Part shown: in pieces, positions 7,778-16,684 of the stretch
Layout: the number at the start of each line of letters is the position of its first letter
How positions within the stretch are numbered: position 1 is the first letter of the stretch
Program-made: the position numbers and the translations under genes
Notes under the pieces: generated by a model
Told to the model about the DNA's origin: nothing
The model's database searches: none
What the model saw: only the letters and a program-made list of their open reading frames with translations
From: Aedoeadaptatus nemausensis
GTDB taxonomy: Bacteria > Bacillota > Clostridia > Tissierellales > Peptoniphilaceae
NCBI RefSeq assembly: GCF_903819165.1
Contig: NZ_CAIJCS010000009.1
Span: 28,364-92,363, forward strand
Direction of reading: 5' to 3'
DNA: 64,000 nucleotides

Positions 7778-8957
7778 ATGCTTTTTCAGTTGTAAAGGGA
7801 TATTTCGCCTTTAAGGCTTCTTCAATATCGGCATGCTCTTCCACGAGCTTTCTGTAGGTGGTCATGGCCTTGGTATCGCGATATAAGATCACGCCCGTAA
7901 CCTTGCCGTCCTTTGCAAATAGCCGGTGGTGCACGTCGCCGTCATCGTAGAAATAGACGTCTCCTTCCATAACATTGCCGCAGCTGAAGACTTGAATTTC
8001 GCCGATATCCAGCTTCGTGAAAAGCTTCGGATCTTCGTAGGTGGCCTTGCCGCCGGTCATATTGGCAGCTGCCACTTTTCCCATGGCGCGGGACGCGGGC
8101 CAAATGCCCATGGTACGGCCATCGATTTCCGCCACATCACCTGCCGCCCATACATTTTCAATATTGGTCTTAAGTTCTCTGTCCACGACGACTCCGCGGT
8201 TGATCGCAAGGTCCGTACCTTTAAACAGTTCGATATTGCTGCGAACGCCGATGGATACGAGGACACAATCTAAATCTACTACGGTTCCGTCGTCAAATTC
8301 GATGCCCGTAACCTTTTCGTCGCCGACAAACCCCTTGGTCGCTGTACTCGTATAGACCATAAAGCCGTGATCTTTCATCTCTTCGTTGAGAGTCATGCCC
8401 AATTCTCTATTGAGCTGCTTGGAGAGAAGGTATTCCTCCATGTCCACGATAACGACTTCGTGGCCTCTTTTTTGCAGACTCTTCGCCGCCTCGAGACCTA
8501 AGAGACCGCCGCCGATCACGCCGACGCGCTTCGCGCCTTTCAGATAAGACAGGATGGACAAAAGATCGTCGTAACTTCTCAAAGTAAAGACGCCTTTTAA
8601 ATCGCTGTTTTTAAAGGGCGGTAAATTGGCGTGGCTACCGTTGGCGAGGAGAATTTTTTTCGCCTCTACCTCTTCCCCGTTGGAAAGGCTTAAAATCTTC
8701 TTTTCGAAATCAATGGATTCTACGGACACGCCGAACTTACATTGAATTCCGAGCTTTTCATTCCAGCCTTCTTCTGCAAGGGCGGGAAGGGAAGGCTCCT
8801 CTTCTCCTAAAAGTTCGGAAAGCTTAATGCGATAATAGGGATTTCTCACATCGTCTCCTACGAGCAGAATGGAACCTTCTTTGTCCTGTTTGCGGATTTC
8901 CTTTGCAGCCGTTACTCCGGCGATGCCACTACCAACAATTACATAATCAAATGCCAT
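7776..8957 (-). CDS. FAD-dependent NAD(P)H oxidoreductase, rubredoxin-reductase-like
   Basis: This 393-residue flavoprotein belongs to the class that includes NADH:rubredoxin reductase and the N-terminal part of NirB. It has the FAD fold at the start (VGSGIAGVTAAKEI), a second dinucleotide fold for NAD(P)H near residue 145 (GVIGGGLLGLEAAKSL) and the second FAD motif (NVWAAGDVAEI) near residue 275. It lacks the redox-active CxxxxC of glutathione-type reductases. In anaerobes such enzymes pass electrons to rubredoxin for oxygen and peroxide defence, but no rubredoxin gene is next to it, so the acceptor is open. GGAGAT precedes the ATG. Confidence 0.78.
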   Translation of the reverse strand: MAFDYVIVGSGIAGVTAAKEIRKQDKEGSILLVGDDVRNPYYRIKLSELLGEEEPSLPALAEEGWNEKLGIQCKFGVSVESIDFEKKILSLSNGEEVEAKKILLANGSHANLPPFKNSDLKGVFTLRSYDDLLSILSYLKGAKRVGVIGGGLLGLEAAKSLQKRGHEVVIVDMEEYLLSKQLNRELGMTLNEEMKDHGFMVYTSTATKGFVGDEKVTGIEFDDGTVVDLDCVLVSIGVRSNIELFKGTDLAINRGVVVDRELKTNIENVWAAGDVAEIDGRTMGIWPASRAMGKVAAANMTGGKATYEDPKLFTKLDIGEIQVFSCGNVMEGDVYFYDDGDVHHRLFAKDGKVTGVILYRDTKAMTTYRKLVEEHADIEEALKAKYPFTTEKA

Positions 8958-8987
8958 GATACATCTCCTTTGTATACTGTTGTAAAT

Positions 8988-10031
8988 TTATTCCGCCGTA
9001 ACTTCCGTCCAGATGCGATCGTATACTTTTACCAAATCTCCCGCATCTCGATAAACCTCGAGTGGCGGCAGGCGATCCATATCCGGATAGGCGATAGTAT
9101 CCTCTCGAAGCTCCTTCGGCAATAAGTCGATGGCTTCGAGAACCGGCGTCGCATAACCCACATTGAACTCCGCATTGATTGCGGCTATGTCCGGACGCGA
9201 CATGAAATTGATAAATTTCATAGCTCCCGTGGGATTTTTAGCGTTCTTTGGAACAACAAATGAATCATACCATATATTGCTACCCTCTTTAGGTATAATG
9301 TATTCTAAATCTTTGTTTTCTTGACACATCATGGTGGCGTCTCCGGAATACATTACCGAAAGGGCGGCATCGCCCTGGCTCATAACATCTCGCCCTTCGT
9401 CCGCCAAGTAGGCGTAGACCAAGGGCTTTTGTTTAATCAAGGCCTTCCCGGCTTCTTCCAATTCTTTTTGAGAGCGACTGTTCATAGAGTATCCCAGCAT
9501 TTTCAGGGCCACGGCAATGGAATCCCGTTGAGAATTGTACATAATAATCTCATTTTTATAGTGAGGATCCCATAAATCCTTCCAGGAATCGATAGGCGTG
9601 TCCACGTACTTTTTATTTGCCACGATTCCAAGGGTCCCCCAGTAGACGGGGAGGCTGTAGCGATTCCCGGGATCGTACTCCATATCCAAAATCCGCTCGT
9701 CCATCTTTTTACTATTGGGAATTAAATCGTAATCCAAGGGCCGGAGCATATCTTCCCGAATCAATCGCTCCACCATATACTCCGAGGGCACGACCACATC
9801 GTAGGGATCGTTGGATTTTTTTAATTTTACATAAAGATCTTCATTGGAAGCGAAGGTGTCGTAAATGACGTGGATTCCCGTCTCTTCCTCAAATTGGCGA
9901 ATAGTATCCATATCCACATACTCGCCCCAATTGTAGACGTGAATGGTCTCGCGATCTCCATTGGCTATATCATCGCAACCTCCTAAAACTAAGAGGGCGA
10001 AAAAACAGACTATCCATTTTAACTTTTTCAT
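8988..10031 (-). CDS. potD: spermidine/putrescine ABC transporter, binding lipoprotein PotD
   Basis: This 347-residue lipoprotein binds polyamines outside the cell and hands them to PotBC. The signal peptide ends in LGGC with the cysteine at residue 19. The mature part starts with the family signature IHVYNWGEYVDMDTI and continues with FEEETGIHVIYDTF. YNSQRDSIAVALKMLGYS and IWYDSFVVPKNAKN are also typical. It is the last gene of the operon; its ribosome binding site GAGGTG overlaps the last codons of potC. Confidence 0.92.
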   Translation of the reverse strand: MKKLKWIVCFFALLVLGGCDDIANGDRETIHVYNWGEYVDMDTIRQFEEETGIHVIYDTFASNEDLYVKLKKSNDPYDVVVPSEYMVERLIREDMLRPLDYDLIPNSKKMDERILDMEYDPGNRYSLPVYWGTLGIVANKKYVDTPIDSWKDLWDPHYKNEIIMYNSQRDSIAVALKMLGYSMNSRSQKELEEAGKALIKQKPLVYAYLADEGRDVMSQGDAALSVMYSGDATMMCQENKDLEYIIPKEGSNIWYDSFVVPKNAKNPTGAMKFINFMSRPDIAAINAEFNVGYATPVLEAIDLLPKELREDTIAYPDMDRLPPLEVYRDAGDLVKVYDRIWTEVTAE

Positions 10032-10032
10032 A

Positions 10033-10812
10033 TTACACCTCGAGATCGGCTATATCCACGTCCCGACGATTTAACACGACGAGAAGGGCCATGATCACGA
10101 CGAATAAAATCGTAGAAATGGCGTTCATAGACGGATTGATTCCCGTCTTCGCCATGGAGTAAAGAGTGATCGACAAATTGGAAACTCCCTGCCCCGTGGT
10201 GAAAAAGGAAATAATAAAGTCGTCGATGGATAGGGTGAAAGCCAGGAGCGCCCCGGTGACGATCCCCGGTTTTATTTGGGGAATAATAACGTAATAAAGG
10301 ACTTCGTGGGGCTTGGCGCCTAAATCGAAGGCCGCCTCCACAATATTATTGTCCAGCTGATCCAGCTTCGGCAAGACGGAAATGATCACATAGGGCAGGC
10401 AGAACACGATATGGGAAAGAATCATGGTCAGAAGCCCCTGTTCGATGGAAAGGAAGCCGTACAAACTCATAAGGGCCACTGCCGTCACGATGTCCGGATT
10501 TAATACGGGCAAATAGTTGATGTTTAAAATAATGTGCTGCGTGTTTTTGCGAAAGGCCCGAATGCCGATGGCGGAAATCGTGCCGATAATCGTGGAGACC
10601 ACTGTAGAGACGATGGCCACGAGGAAAGTAATATAAAGGCTTTTTAAAATCACCGGATCGCTGAAAAGATCCACATACCAATGGGTGGTAAATCCTGCCC
10701 ACACCCCTCTTAATTTCGTGTCGTTAAAGCTGAAAACGATAAGCACGAAAATGGGCAAGTAGAGAAAGAGGAGCATAAGACCTAAATAAAATTTTCGTAA
10801 TTTATTTCCCAC
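10033..10812 (-). CDS. potC: spermidine/putrescine ABC transporter permease PotC
   Basis: This 259-residue inner-membrane permease has about six membrane segments and the binding-protein-dependent transport loop (EAAFDLGAKPHEVLYYVIIPQIKPG), which docks on PotA. The open frame reaches 10857, but a GTG at 10812 has AAGGAG seven nt upstream and matches the usual start ([12 protein letters not shown]). It overlaps potB by 11 nt, so the two permeases are translated together. Confidence 0.9.
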   Translation of the reverse strand: MGNKLRKFYLGLMLLFLYLPIFVLIVFSFNDTKLRGVWAGFTTHWYVDLFSDPVILKSLYITFLVAIVSTVVSTIIGTISAIGIRAFRKNTQHIILNINYLPVLNPDIVTAVALMSLYGFLSIEQGLLTMILSHIVFCLPYVIISVLPKLDQLDNNIVEAAFDLGAKPHEVLYYVIIPQIKPGIVTGALLAFTLSIDDFIISFFTTGQGVSNLSITLYSMAKTGINPSMNAISTILFVVIMALLVVLNRRDVDIADLEV

Positions 10813-11635
10813 GGCGATCTCCTTTCTCATTTTTACTCTCGAGTAAGCGAACGACAAATAGCATAAGGAGCAAAATGACGATCAGAACCACGGCGATGGC
10901 GGATCCGAAGGGCCAGTTTCCCGTCAGTCGAAATTGCTGCTCGATAATATTTCCCACCAGATAATATTTGTTCCCTCCGAGTAAAGAGGAGATGACGAAG
11001 GTGGAAAGGGCGGGGATAAAACACATTAATATGCCACTGTAAACCCCGGGCAGGGAAAGGGGAAGAATAACTTTTAAAAAAGTTTCTCTCGAATTGGCGC
11101 CTAAATCCTTTGCCGCCTCGATAAGGGAATGGTCCATTTTTTGCAAAATGGTATAAATGGGAAGCACCATAAAGGGCAGAAAGTTGTAAATCATGCCCAT
11201 TAAAATCGATCCCTGATTGTACATCATGTCGAAGGGTCCGAGGCCAATAAAGCCTAGAAGCCGGTTGATGACGCCATTTCGCCCGAGAAGGGTGATCCAT
11301 GCGTAGGTTCTCAGCAAAAAATTCATCCACATGGGAATGACGAAGAGCAGAATCATCGTTGATGCCGTCTTAGGCTTTAATCTGGAAATACTGTAAGCCG
11401 CCGGATAGCCCAATAAGAGGCAGACGACGGTAGACACCACGGCGAGGTTGACCGATCGCCACATAATCCGCAAATACATGGGCTGAAAGAACCGCGCGTA
11501 CTGCTCCATGGAAAATCGATAGCCTTCCATGCTCATTGCTTCCTCGCCGTTAAAGCTGATAAAGACTACGAGCAAAAGAGGCAAGACGATAAACAAAATC
11601 GCCCAGGGAATGTAAATCAAAGAAAATCGCTTCAT
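10802..11635 (-). CDS. potB: spermidine/putrescine ABC transporter permease PotB
   Basis: This 277-residue permease pairs with PotC to form the membrane channel. Six membrane segments are visible and the ATPase docking loop is [25 protein letters not shown] near residues 178-202. The ATG overlaps the potA stop codon as ATGA. Its binding site GGGGGAGGG lies in the last codons of potA. Confidence 0.9.
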   Translation of the reverse strand: MKRFSLIYIPWAILFIVLPLLLVVFISFNGEEAMSMEGYRFSMEQYARFFQPMYLRIMWRSVNLAVVSTVVCLLLGYPAAYSISRLKPKTASTMILLFVIPMWMNFLLRTYAWITLLGRNGVINRLLGFIGLGPFDMMYNQGSILMGMIYNFLPFMVLPIYTILQKMDHSLIEAAKDLGANSRETFLKVILPLSLPGVYSGILMCFIPALSTFVISSLLGGNKYYLVGNIIEQQFRLTGNWPFGSAIAVVLIVILLLMLFVVRLLESKNEKGDRRGK

Positions 11636-12672
11636 TCACCCTCCCCCTTCATAACGTGGAAATTTTCGGGCTCGACATAAATGCCCACCATATCTCCCGG
11701 TTCCTTCGCCACAGTGGATTGCACCATCCACCGCTCGCCCGAAACGTCTAAAATCATTTCGTAATGTACACCTTTAAAGACCACGGACTCTACGGTGCCC
11801 GTCAGGCGACCCTCGGTATCCCGCTTTAATTCAACGTCCTCCGGTCGGATAACCACCTGCACCTGCTCTCCGGGGGCGAATCCTTTATCGACGCAATCAA
11901 ATTCTCTTCCGTAAAAAGAAACGACTTTATCTTTTACAAACTTCGCCTGAATAATATTGCTCTCGCCGATAAAATTGGCCACGAAGGCGTTGACGGGCTC
12001 ATTGTAAATAAAAGTCGGCGTGCCGATCTGCTGAATGGATCCGTCCTTTAACACCACCACCGTATCGCTCATGCTGAGGGCCTCTTCCTGATCGTGGGTG
12101 ACGTAGATAAAGGTAATGCCCACCTGCTCCTGAATACGCTTTAATTCAAACTGCATCTGTTTGCGAAGCTTTAAATCCAAAGCGCCCAAGGGTTCGTCGA
12201 GAAGGAGAATCTTCGGATCATTTACGAGAGCTCTTGCAATGGCGATCCGTTGCTGCTGACCGCCGGAAAGGGATTGGATCTTTCTTGTGCCGATACCCGG
12301 AAGATTGACCAGTTCCAGCATTTCGTCCACTTTTTCACGAATCTCTTTCTTCGGCATTTTTTTCAATTTCAAACCGAAGGCGATATTGTCGAAGACATTG
12401 AGATGAGGGAAGAGAGCGTATTTTTGGAACACCGTGTTTACCGGCCGCTCGTAGTGCTTCACCGCCGTAAGGGGTTTGCCATTAAAGAACACTTCCCCGG
12501 CATCGGCTTCCTCAAAGCCTGCGATAATCCTTAAAAGCGTCGTCTTGCCGCAGCCGCTCGGCCCCAGTAAAGTTAAGAACTCCCCGTCGTGAATCGAAAG
12601 ATCGATCCCCTTCAAAACCGGATTGTCGCCGAAGGATTTTTCAATCCCCTTAATTCTGATCATAGAATCCAT
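11632..12672 (-). CDS. potA: spermidine/putrescine ABC transporter ATP-binding protein PotA
   Basis: This 346-residue ATPase drives polyamine import. It has the P-loop [11 protein letters not shown] near residues 37-47, the signature [15 protein letters not shown] near 135, Walker B ([11 protein letters not shown]) and the switch histidine in [17 protein letters not shown] domain follows from about residue 275 to the end. A near-perfect AGGAGGTGA precedes the ATG. It is the second gene of the operon after the cupin regulator. Confidence 0.93.
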   Translation of the reverse strand: MDSMIRIKGIEKSFGDNPVLKGIDLSIHDGEFLTLLGPSGCGKTTLLRIIAGFEEADAGEVFFNGKPLTAVKHYERPVNTVFQKYALFPHLNVFDNIAFGLKLKKMPKKEIREKVDEMLELVNLPGIGTRKIQSLSGGQQQRIAIARALVNDPKILLLDEPLGALDLKLRKQMQFELKRIQEQVGITFIYVTHDQEEALSMSDTVVVLKDGSIQQIGTPTFIYNEPVNAFVANFIGESNIIQAKFVKDKVVSFYGREFDCVDKGFAPGEQVQVVIRPEDVELKRDTEGRLTGTVESVVFKGVHYEMILDVSGERWMVQSTVAKEPGDMVGIYVEPENFHVMKGEGE

Positions 12673-12682
12673 TGGTCACCTC

Positions 12683-13222
12683 CTAAAAATTCGGCGGGTT
12701 GGACACCCAAATTAACTCCGCAGACTCGGAGCCCGTGTTTTCAAAAAACACTTCCCGATCTCCATTACCGTACACCGTGTCTTCCGCCTCTACATCGTAA
12801 ATGAAGTCGCCGTAATGAACGGCGAGATTTCCCTTTAATACATAGGCAAACCACTGGCCTTCATAGAGAGAGAGCACTTCCGAGCGCCCCTTCGGCTTAA
12901 TATGCCAAAGAGTAGGCTCCATGGTGTTTTTCTGCGCATTGGGAACGATGTATTCGATGGAATAGCCCTCGGATTCCGATGTAAAACTGGACGCATCTTC
13001 TTTCGTAAAGACGATTTTCGGCTCGTCCATATGGCGAAAAAATTCGTCGGGCTCTACGCCGAGAGCGTCCAATATATCTAAAAAAGTAGCCACGGAAGGG
13101 CTCGTTAAATCCCGTTCCACTTGGGAAATAAAACCCTTCGTCACCTCGCTACGCTGGGCAAGCTCTTCTTGCGTAAGCTGCTGAATCAGGCGCAACCGTT
13201 TTATCTTTTCTCCGATTTTCAT
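12683..13222 (-). CDS. XRE-family regulator with cupin domain (PuuR-like), polyamine transport
   Basis: This 179-residue protein has an N-terminal helix-turn-helix of the XRE/Cro type (residues about 8-60; QLTQEELAQRSEVTKGFISQVERDLTSPS) and a C-terminal cupin domain (about 105-175; LSLYEGQWFAYVLKGNLAVHYGD). Such proteins at the head of potABCD operons sense polyamines and usually control the operon, including themselves. The open frame extends to a GTG at 13261, but the ATG at 13222 begins the conserved MKIGEKIKRLR and is chosen. GGAG lies 12 nt upstream, a weak spacing. Confidence 0.88.
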   Translation of the reverse strand: MKIGEKIKRLRLIQQLTQEELAQRSEVTKGFISQVERDLTSPSVATFLDILDALGVEPDEFFRHMDEPKIVFTKEDASSFTSESEGYSIEYIVPNAQKNTMEPTLWHIKPKGRSEVLSLYEGQWFAYVLKGNLAVHYGDFIYDVEAEDTVYGNGDREVFFENTGSESAELIWVSNPPNF

Positions 13223-13265
13223 ATTATCACTAAACTCCAAGATTAATTTACTAAACAACACTTAA

Positions 13266-13294
13266 ATTATAAAGGGATGAAAAGACTACGTCAA
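13266..13294 (-). promoter_or_regulatory. sigma-A-type promoter of the regulator-potABCD operon
   Basis: TTGACG, 17 nt, TATAAT on the minus strand. Between it and the start codon GTTTAGT occurs twice in the same orientation (plus-strand positions about 13229-13235 and 13250-13256), possible half-sites for the encoded regulator; that part is a guess. Confidence 0.75.
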
Positions 13295-13396
13295 TACGGG
13301 AGGAGCTTTTAATCTGAGGAAAAGTGAGTGAACGCTTCTAAAATACGGCGATTGGAATCCCCTGTTCCGATTTGAAGCTCATGGTTTTTGCGCATT

Positions 13397-13425
13397 AAAA
13401 AAACGCCCGCAGGCGTTTCTTTTTT
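13397..13425 (-). terminator. terminator after psuG
   Basis: AAACGCC-TGC-GGGCGTTT followed by T on the minus strand, directly at the psuG stop codon. Confidence 0.8.
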
Positions 13426-14353
13426 ATTGACGTTCGGCATAGGCCTTGGCGAGGGCCGCGCCGAGTTTCGTATTGTTGTAAACGAGGGCAATATTGGATT
13501 CCAAGCTGCTGCCGCCGGTTACTTCAAGTACTCTTTGCAGTAAGAAGGGGGTGGATTCCTTGCCGCTGATGCCTTCTTTTTCCGCATCGCGAAGGGCCTC
13601 TTCGATGGCTTTGTCGATGACGGCCTCGTCCATGGCGTCTTCTTCGGGGATGGGGTTGGCGACGACGATGCCTCCGTGAAGGCCGAGGTTCCATTTCGCT
13701 TTCATAAGATCGGCGATTTTTGCCGGATCGTCGTAACGGTAATCCAGTTTATGGCCGCTGTGTCTCGTAAAGAAGGCGGGCATTTCTTCCGTTTCATAGC
13801 CGACGACGGGTACGCCGAAGGTTTCTAAATATTCGAGAGTGAGCCCGATATCTAAAATGGATTTGCAGCCTGCACATACGACGGCGATGTCGCTGGTGGC
13901 AAGTTCTTGAAGGTCACGGGAAATGTCCATGGTGGTTTCAGCACCGCGGTGCACGCCGCCGATACCGCCCGTTACTAAGATGGGGATGCCCGCCAGGCGT
14001 GCCGTTACAATGGAAGTTGCCACGGTGGTGGCGCCGTTTAATCCGTTGGCGACGATATGCGCGTAATCTCTCGTGGAGCTCTTGACGATATCTTTAGAAG
14101 TCGCCATAAATTCGATTTCTTCCTCCGTCAAGCCCACTTTAATGCGACCGTTAATAATGGCAGTGGTGGCCGGCGTAACCCCCGCATCTCTTAAGATAGC
14201 TTCGCAGTGTTTTGCCATTTCCACATTTTTAGGATAGGGCATGCCGTGGGAAATGATGGTGGATTCCAGAGCGACCACTGGTTTTTTCGCGTCCAGTGCC
14301 TCTTGAACTTCTTCTGCAATGTCCATGTACTGTTCCAAATTAGATAATGTCAT
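13424..14353 (-). CDS. psuG: pseudouridine-5'-phosphate glycosidase PsuG
   Basis: This 309-residue enzyme splits pseudouridine 5'-phosphate into uracil and ribose 5-phosphate, breaking the C-C glycosidic bond. It carries the family stretches VVALESTIISHGMPYPKN near residue 25, TPATTAIINGRIKVGL, VTGGIGGVHRGAE and VCAGCKSILDIG, with length normal for the family (about 300). It overlaps the 3' end of the kinase gene psuK by 14 nt; GGAG is eight nt before the ATG. Together the two genes let the cell reuse pseudouridine from RNA turnover. Confidence 0.93.
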   Translation of the reverse strand: MTLSNLEQYMDIAEEVQEALDAKKPVVALESTIISHGMPYPKNVEMAKHCEAILRDAGVTPATTAIINGRIKVGLTEEEIEFMATSKDIVKSSTRDYAHIVANGLNGATTVATSIVTARLAGIPILVTGGIGGVHRGAETTMDISRDLQELATSDIAVVCAGCKSILDIGLTLEYLETFGVPVVGYETEEMPAFFTRHSGHKLDYRYDDPAKIADLMKAKWNLGLHGGIVVANPIPEEDAMDEAVIDKAIEEALRDAEKEGISGKESTPFLLQRVLEVTGGSSLESNIALVYNNTKLGAALAKAYAERQ

Positions 14354-15263
14354 ATTGTATCTCCTTTTTCTCTTTTTCCCATTGGCGTCTGTCGAAGACG
14401 CTCAAGTCACTATGATCACTTTTGAGAACCATACGGGAAGCCGCCATGGCGCCGACAATGGCTTCTTCAAGAGATTTCTCCTGAACCAGTTCTGCCGTCA
14501 ACATACCTACAAATGCATCCCCCGCCCCCGTGGCGCCTTTAATCGCCATGGGAGAGGTAGTGAAGTGTAAAGCTTGATCGGCGGAATATAAATACGCTCC
14601 GTCGCTGCCGGCGGTAATGAGCACATACTCCGAGCCCTTTTCGAGAAGGACTCGCCCGCAGTCTGAAATACTCGCCCCGTCACCTAATTCGGACAATGCT
14701 CGGGCTTCCAGAACGTTACATTTTAGCACATTTATTTTAGAAAGAAAAGGCTTAAATTTCCCTACCTTCACGGCGCTCACGCCGTCGACGATAATCCTCG
14801 TATTCCAACTGAAGATGGTCTGAAGGGCTTCTTCCTTTAAATTTGCGTCTACTACGGTGTAGGATGCGCCCTCCGCCAGTTCGCGGCGGGATTCCATCTC
14901 TTCACGTCCGAGCTTGTCCACAGCCTTCATATCGTTTACCGCCACGGCCATCTCCCCCTCATCGTCCAGGACCACGAGATAACTTCCCGTGCCTACATCG
15001 CCGAAGGTAAAGGATGATTCGAAGCTAAGTTTCTCCGGCGCATTTCGAAGGATCAGCCTCTTTTTATCGTCGTCGCCGAAGGCCGTTATGATTTTCGTAT
15101 GAATGCCCACGAGGGCGATATTGGCGGCGATATTTCGGCCCACACCGCCCGGCGTCATGCTCACATCGCCCGGATTGGAATCGTGGGGCAAAAGCGCGGT
15201 TTTCGATTTACCGCTGATGTCCATATTGCAGCCGCCGAAAACGGCGACATAGGGTGCGTTCAT
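14340..15263 (-). CDS. psuK: PfkB-family kinase, probably pseudouridine kinase PsuK
   Basis: This 307-residue protein is a PfkB/ribokinase-type sugar kinase. It has the N-terminal GGCNMDISGKSK, the GGVGRNIAANIALVG segment near residue 40 and the C-terminal signature GATGAGDAFVGML near residue 243 with the catalytic aspartate. The neighbour psuG makes pseudouridine the likely substrate: the kinase makes the 5'-phosphate that PsuG cleaves. It starts at an ATG that overlaps the thymidine kinase stop codon (TAATG). Confidence 0.88.
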   Translation of the reverse strand: MNAPYVAVFGGCNMDISGKSKTALLPHDSNPGDVSMTPGGVGRNIAANIALVGIHTKIITAFGDDDKKRLILRNAPEKLSFESSFTFGDVGTGSYLVVLDDEGEMAVAVNDMKAVDKLGREEMESRRELAEGASYTVVDANLKEEALQTIFSWNTRIIVDGVSAVKVGKFKPFLSKINVLKCNVLEARALSELGDGASISDCGRVLLEKGSEYVLITAGSDGAYLYSADQALHFTTSPMAIKGATGAGDAFVGMLTAELVQEKSLEEAIVGAMAASRMVLKSDHSDLSVFDRRQWEKEKKEIQYDII

Positions 15264-15847
15264 TATGCTCTTCCCTCCCCTCGATTTTTAAGCCGCTTGT
15301 AGCATGCGCGGCATAGAGGTTCGTATTTTTCAGTGGCGCCGATGACCACGCGATCGGATTCTTTCGTCGTGCGGTGACTCACCCAACCGTCGCTCCCGCA
15401 ATGAGCGCAGACGGCGTGATGTTTCTCCACATAATCCGCCACCGCCATAATTTCTTTCACAACTTCAAAAGGATGGGCTTCGTAATCCATATCGAGCCCG
15501 GCACAGACGATGGTCTTGCCCTCGTCCAGTAAAGTATCGAATGCGGACAAGATGCTCCCGGCATCGTCGCCTAAAAACTGCACTTCGTCGATAGCGAGTA
15601 CATCGGCTTTTTCCCGTGTCGCCGCCTCTACCACATCGTCGATGTCTTCCACCACAACGGCTTCCAGAGAAGTGTTGTCGTGGCTCGTAATAGCGGAATG
15701 GATAAAGCGCGTATCCAGCGTAGGTTTTAAAACCAAGGTATTATAACCGGCTATGCGAAAGCGCTTCACTTCCCGCTCCAAACTGGATGTCTTACCTGAA
15801 AACATGCTTCCCGTGTGTAAAATTAAACGTCCTCGATATTGATGCAT
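15263..15847 (-). CDS. tdk: thymidine kinase
   Basis: This 194-residue type II thymidine kinase phosphorylates thymidine (and deoxyuridine) for salvage. It has the P-loop GSMFSGKTSSL at residues about 13-23, Walker B-like DEVQF near residue 88, CAGLDMDYEAHPF and four cysteines (CAHC near residue 147 and CRAC near 182) that should bind structural zinc. GGAGGA precedes the ATG. It is the first gene of a nucleoside salvage transcript with psuK and psuG. Confidence 0.93.
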   Translation of the reverse strand: MHQYRGRLILHTGSMFSGKTSSLEREVKRFRIAGYNTLVLKPTLDTRFIHSAITSHDNTSLEAVVVEDIDDVVEAATREKADVLAIDEVQFLGDDAGSILSAFDTLLDEGKTIVCAGLDMDYEAHPFEVVKEIMAVADYVEKHHAVCAHCGSDGWVSHRTTKESDRVVIGATEKYEPLCRACYKRLKNRGEGRA

Positions 15848-15866
15848 CTCGTCCTCCTTGGAAAAA

Positions 15867-15875
15867 ATTATACCA
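15867..15875 (-). promoter_or_regulatory. extended -10 promoter for tdk-psuK-psuG
   Basis: TG-G-TATAAT on the minus strand, about 20 nt before the tdk start; no clear -35 box. Confidence 0.6.
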
Positions 15876-15902
15876 TATGGGAGCTACTTCTCGCTAAGTC
15901 CA

Positions 15903-15930
15903 TTACAGATCTCGTTTTATTCTGTATAAT
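15903..15930 (+). promoter_or_regulatory. promoter of the ABC exporter operon
   Basis: TTACAG, 16 nt, TATAAT, with the -10 box about 38 nt before the ATPase start. It is divergent from the tdk promoter. Confidence 0.6.
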
Positions 15931-15967
15931 AAATAAAGAAAACCATCCACTTTACAAAGGAGTTACC

Positions 15968-16684
15968 ATGTTACATATAGATCATCTTTCCAAGTTTTAC
16001 GGCAAGAAACAGGTTCTTTTCGATATCAGTTTCTCATTGGAGCCCGGCGATATCTGCGCCTTTATCGGTTCCAACGGCGCCGGGAAGACGACGACTATAA
16101 AATCCGCCTTGGGGCTCATCCCCTTCGATTCCGGCACTATTACTATCGACGACCACAATATCGAAACCGATCCCATGGAGGCGAAACGCATCTACAGTTA
16201 TGTCCCCGATAATCCGGAGCTCTACTCTTTTATGCGGGGCATCGACTATTTAAATTTCATCGCCGATATTTTTGAATTGGACTACGACAGGAGAAAGAGC
16301 GGCATCGACACCCTATCGAAAGATTTTGAAATACATGATCGCCTGGGCGAGCCCATCGAATCCTACAGTCACGGCATGCAGCAAAAGCTGGCCTTAATCG
16401 GCGCCCTCTTACACTATCCGAAGCTTATCGTCTTGGACGAACCCTTCGTCGGCCTGGATCCCTTGGCGACGAGAAAAATCCGCGAGCATTTTAAACGCAT
16501 GGCGGAAAATAACGACACGACAATTTTATTCTCCACCCACGTTTTGGAAGTGGCGGAAAAATTATGCAATAAGGTCGCCATTATACGCGAAGGCCGCCTC
16601 GTTTACTTCGGCTCCACCGAAGACGTGCTCGCCAAGGGAAGCTTGGAAGATCTCTTTGTGGAAAGGATGCAGGACCATGCTTAA
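15968..16684 (+). CDS. ABC transporter ATP-binding protein
   Basis: This 238-residue ATPase has the P-loop GSNGAGKTTT near residues 35-44, a signature variant (YSHGMQQKLALIGALLHYPKL), Walker B (IVLDEPFVGLDPLATRKI) and the switch histidine in FSTHVLEVAE. It resembles the EcsA/YhaQ type that works with a large membrane partner. The open frame begins at 15839, but AAGGAG directly before the ATG at 15968 fixes the start. It overlaps the permease gene by 8 nt. The substrate cannot be told from the sequence. Confidence 0.88.
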   Translation: MLHIDHLSKFYGKKQVLFDISFSLEPGDICAFIGSNGAGKTTTIKSALGLIPFDSGTITIDDHNIETDPMEAKRIYSYVPDNPELYSFMRGIDYLNFIADIFELDYDRRKSGIDTLSKDFEIHDRLGEPIESYSHGMQQKLALIGALLHYPKLIVLDEPFVGLDPLATRKIREHFKRMAENNDTTILFSTHVLEVAEKLCNKVAIIREGRLVYFGSTEDVLAKGSLEDLFVERMQDHA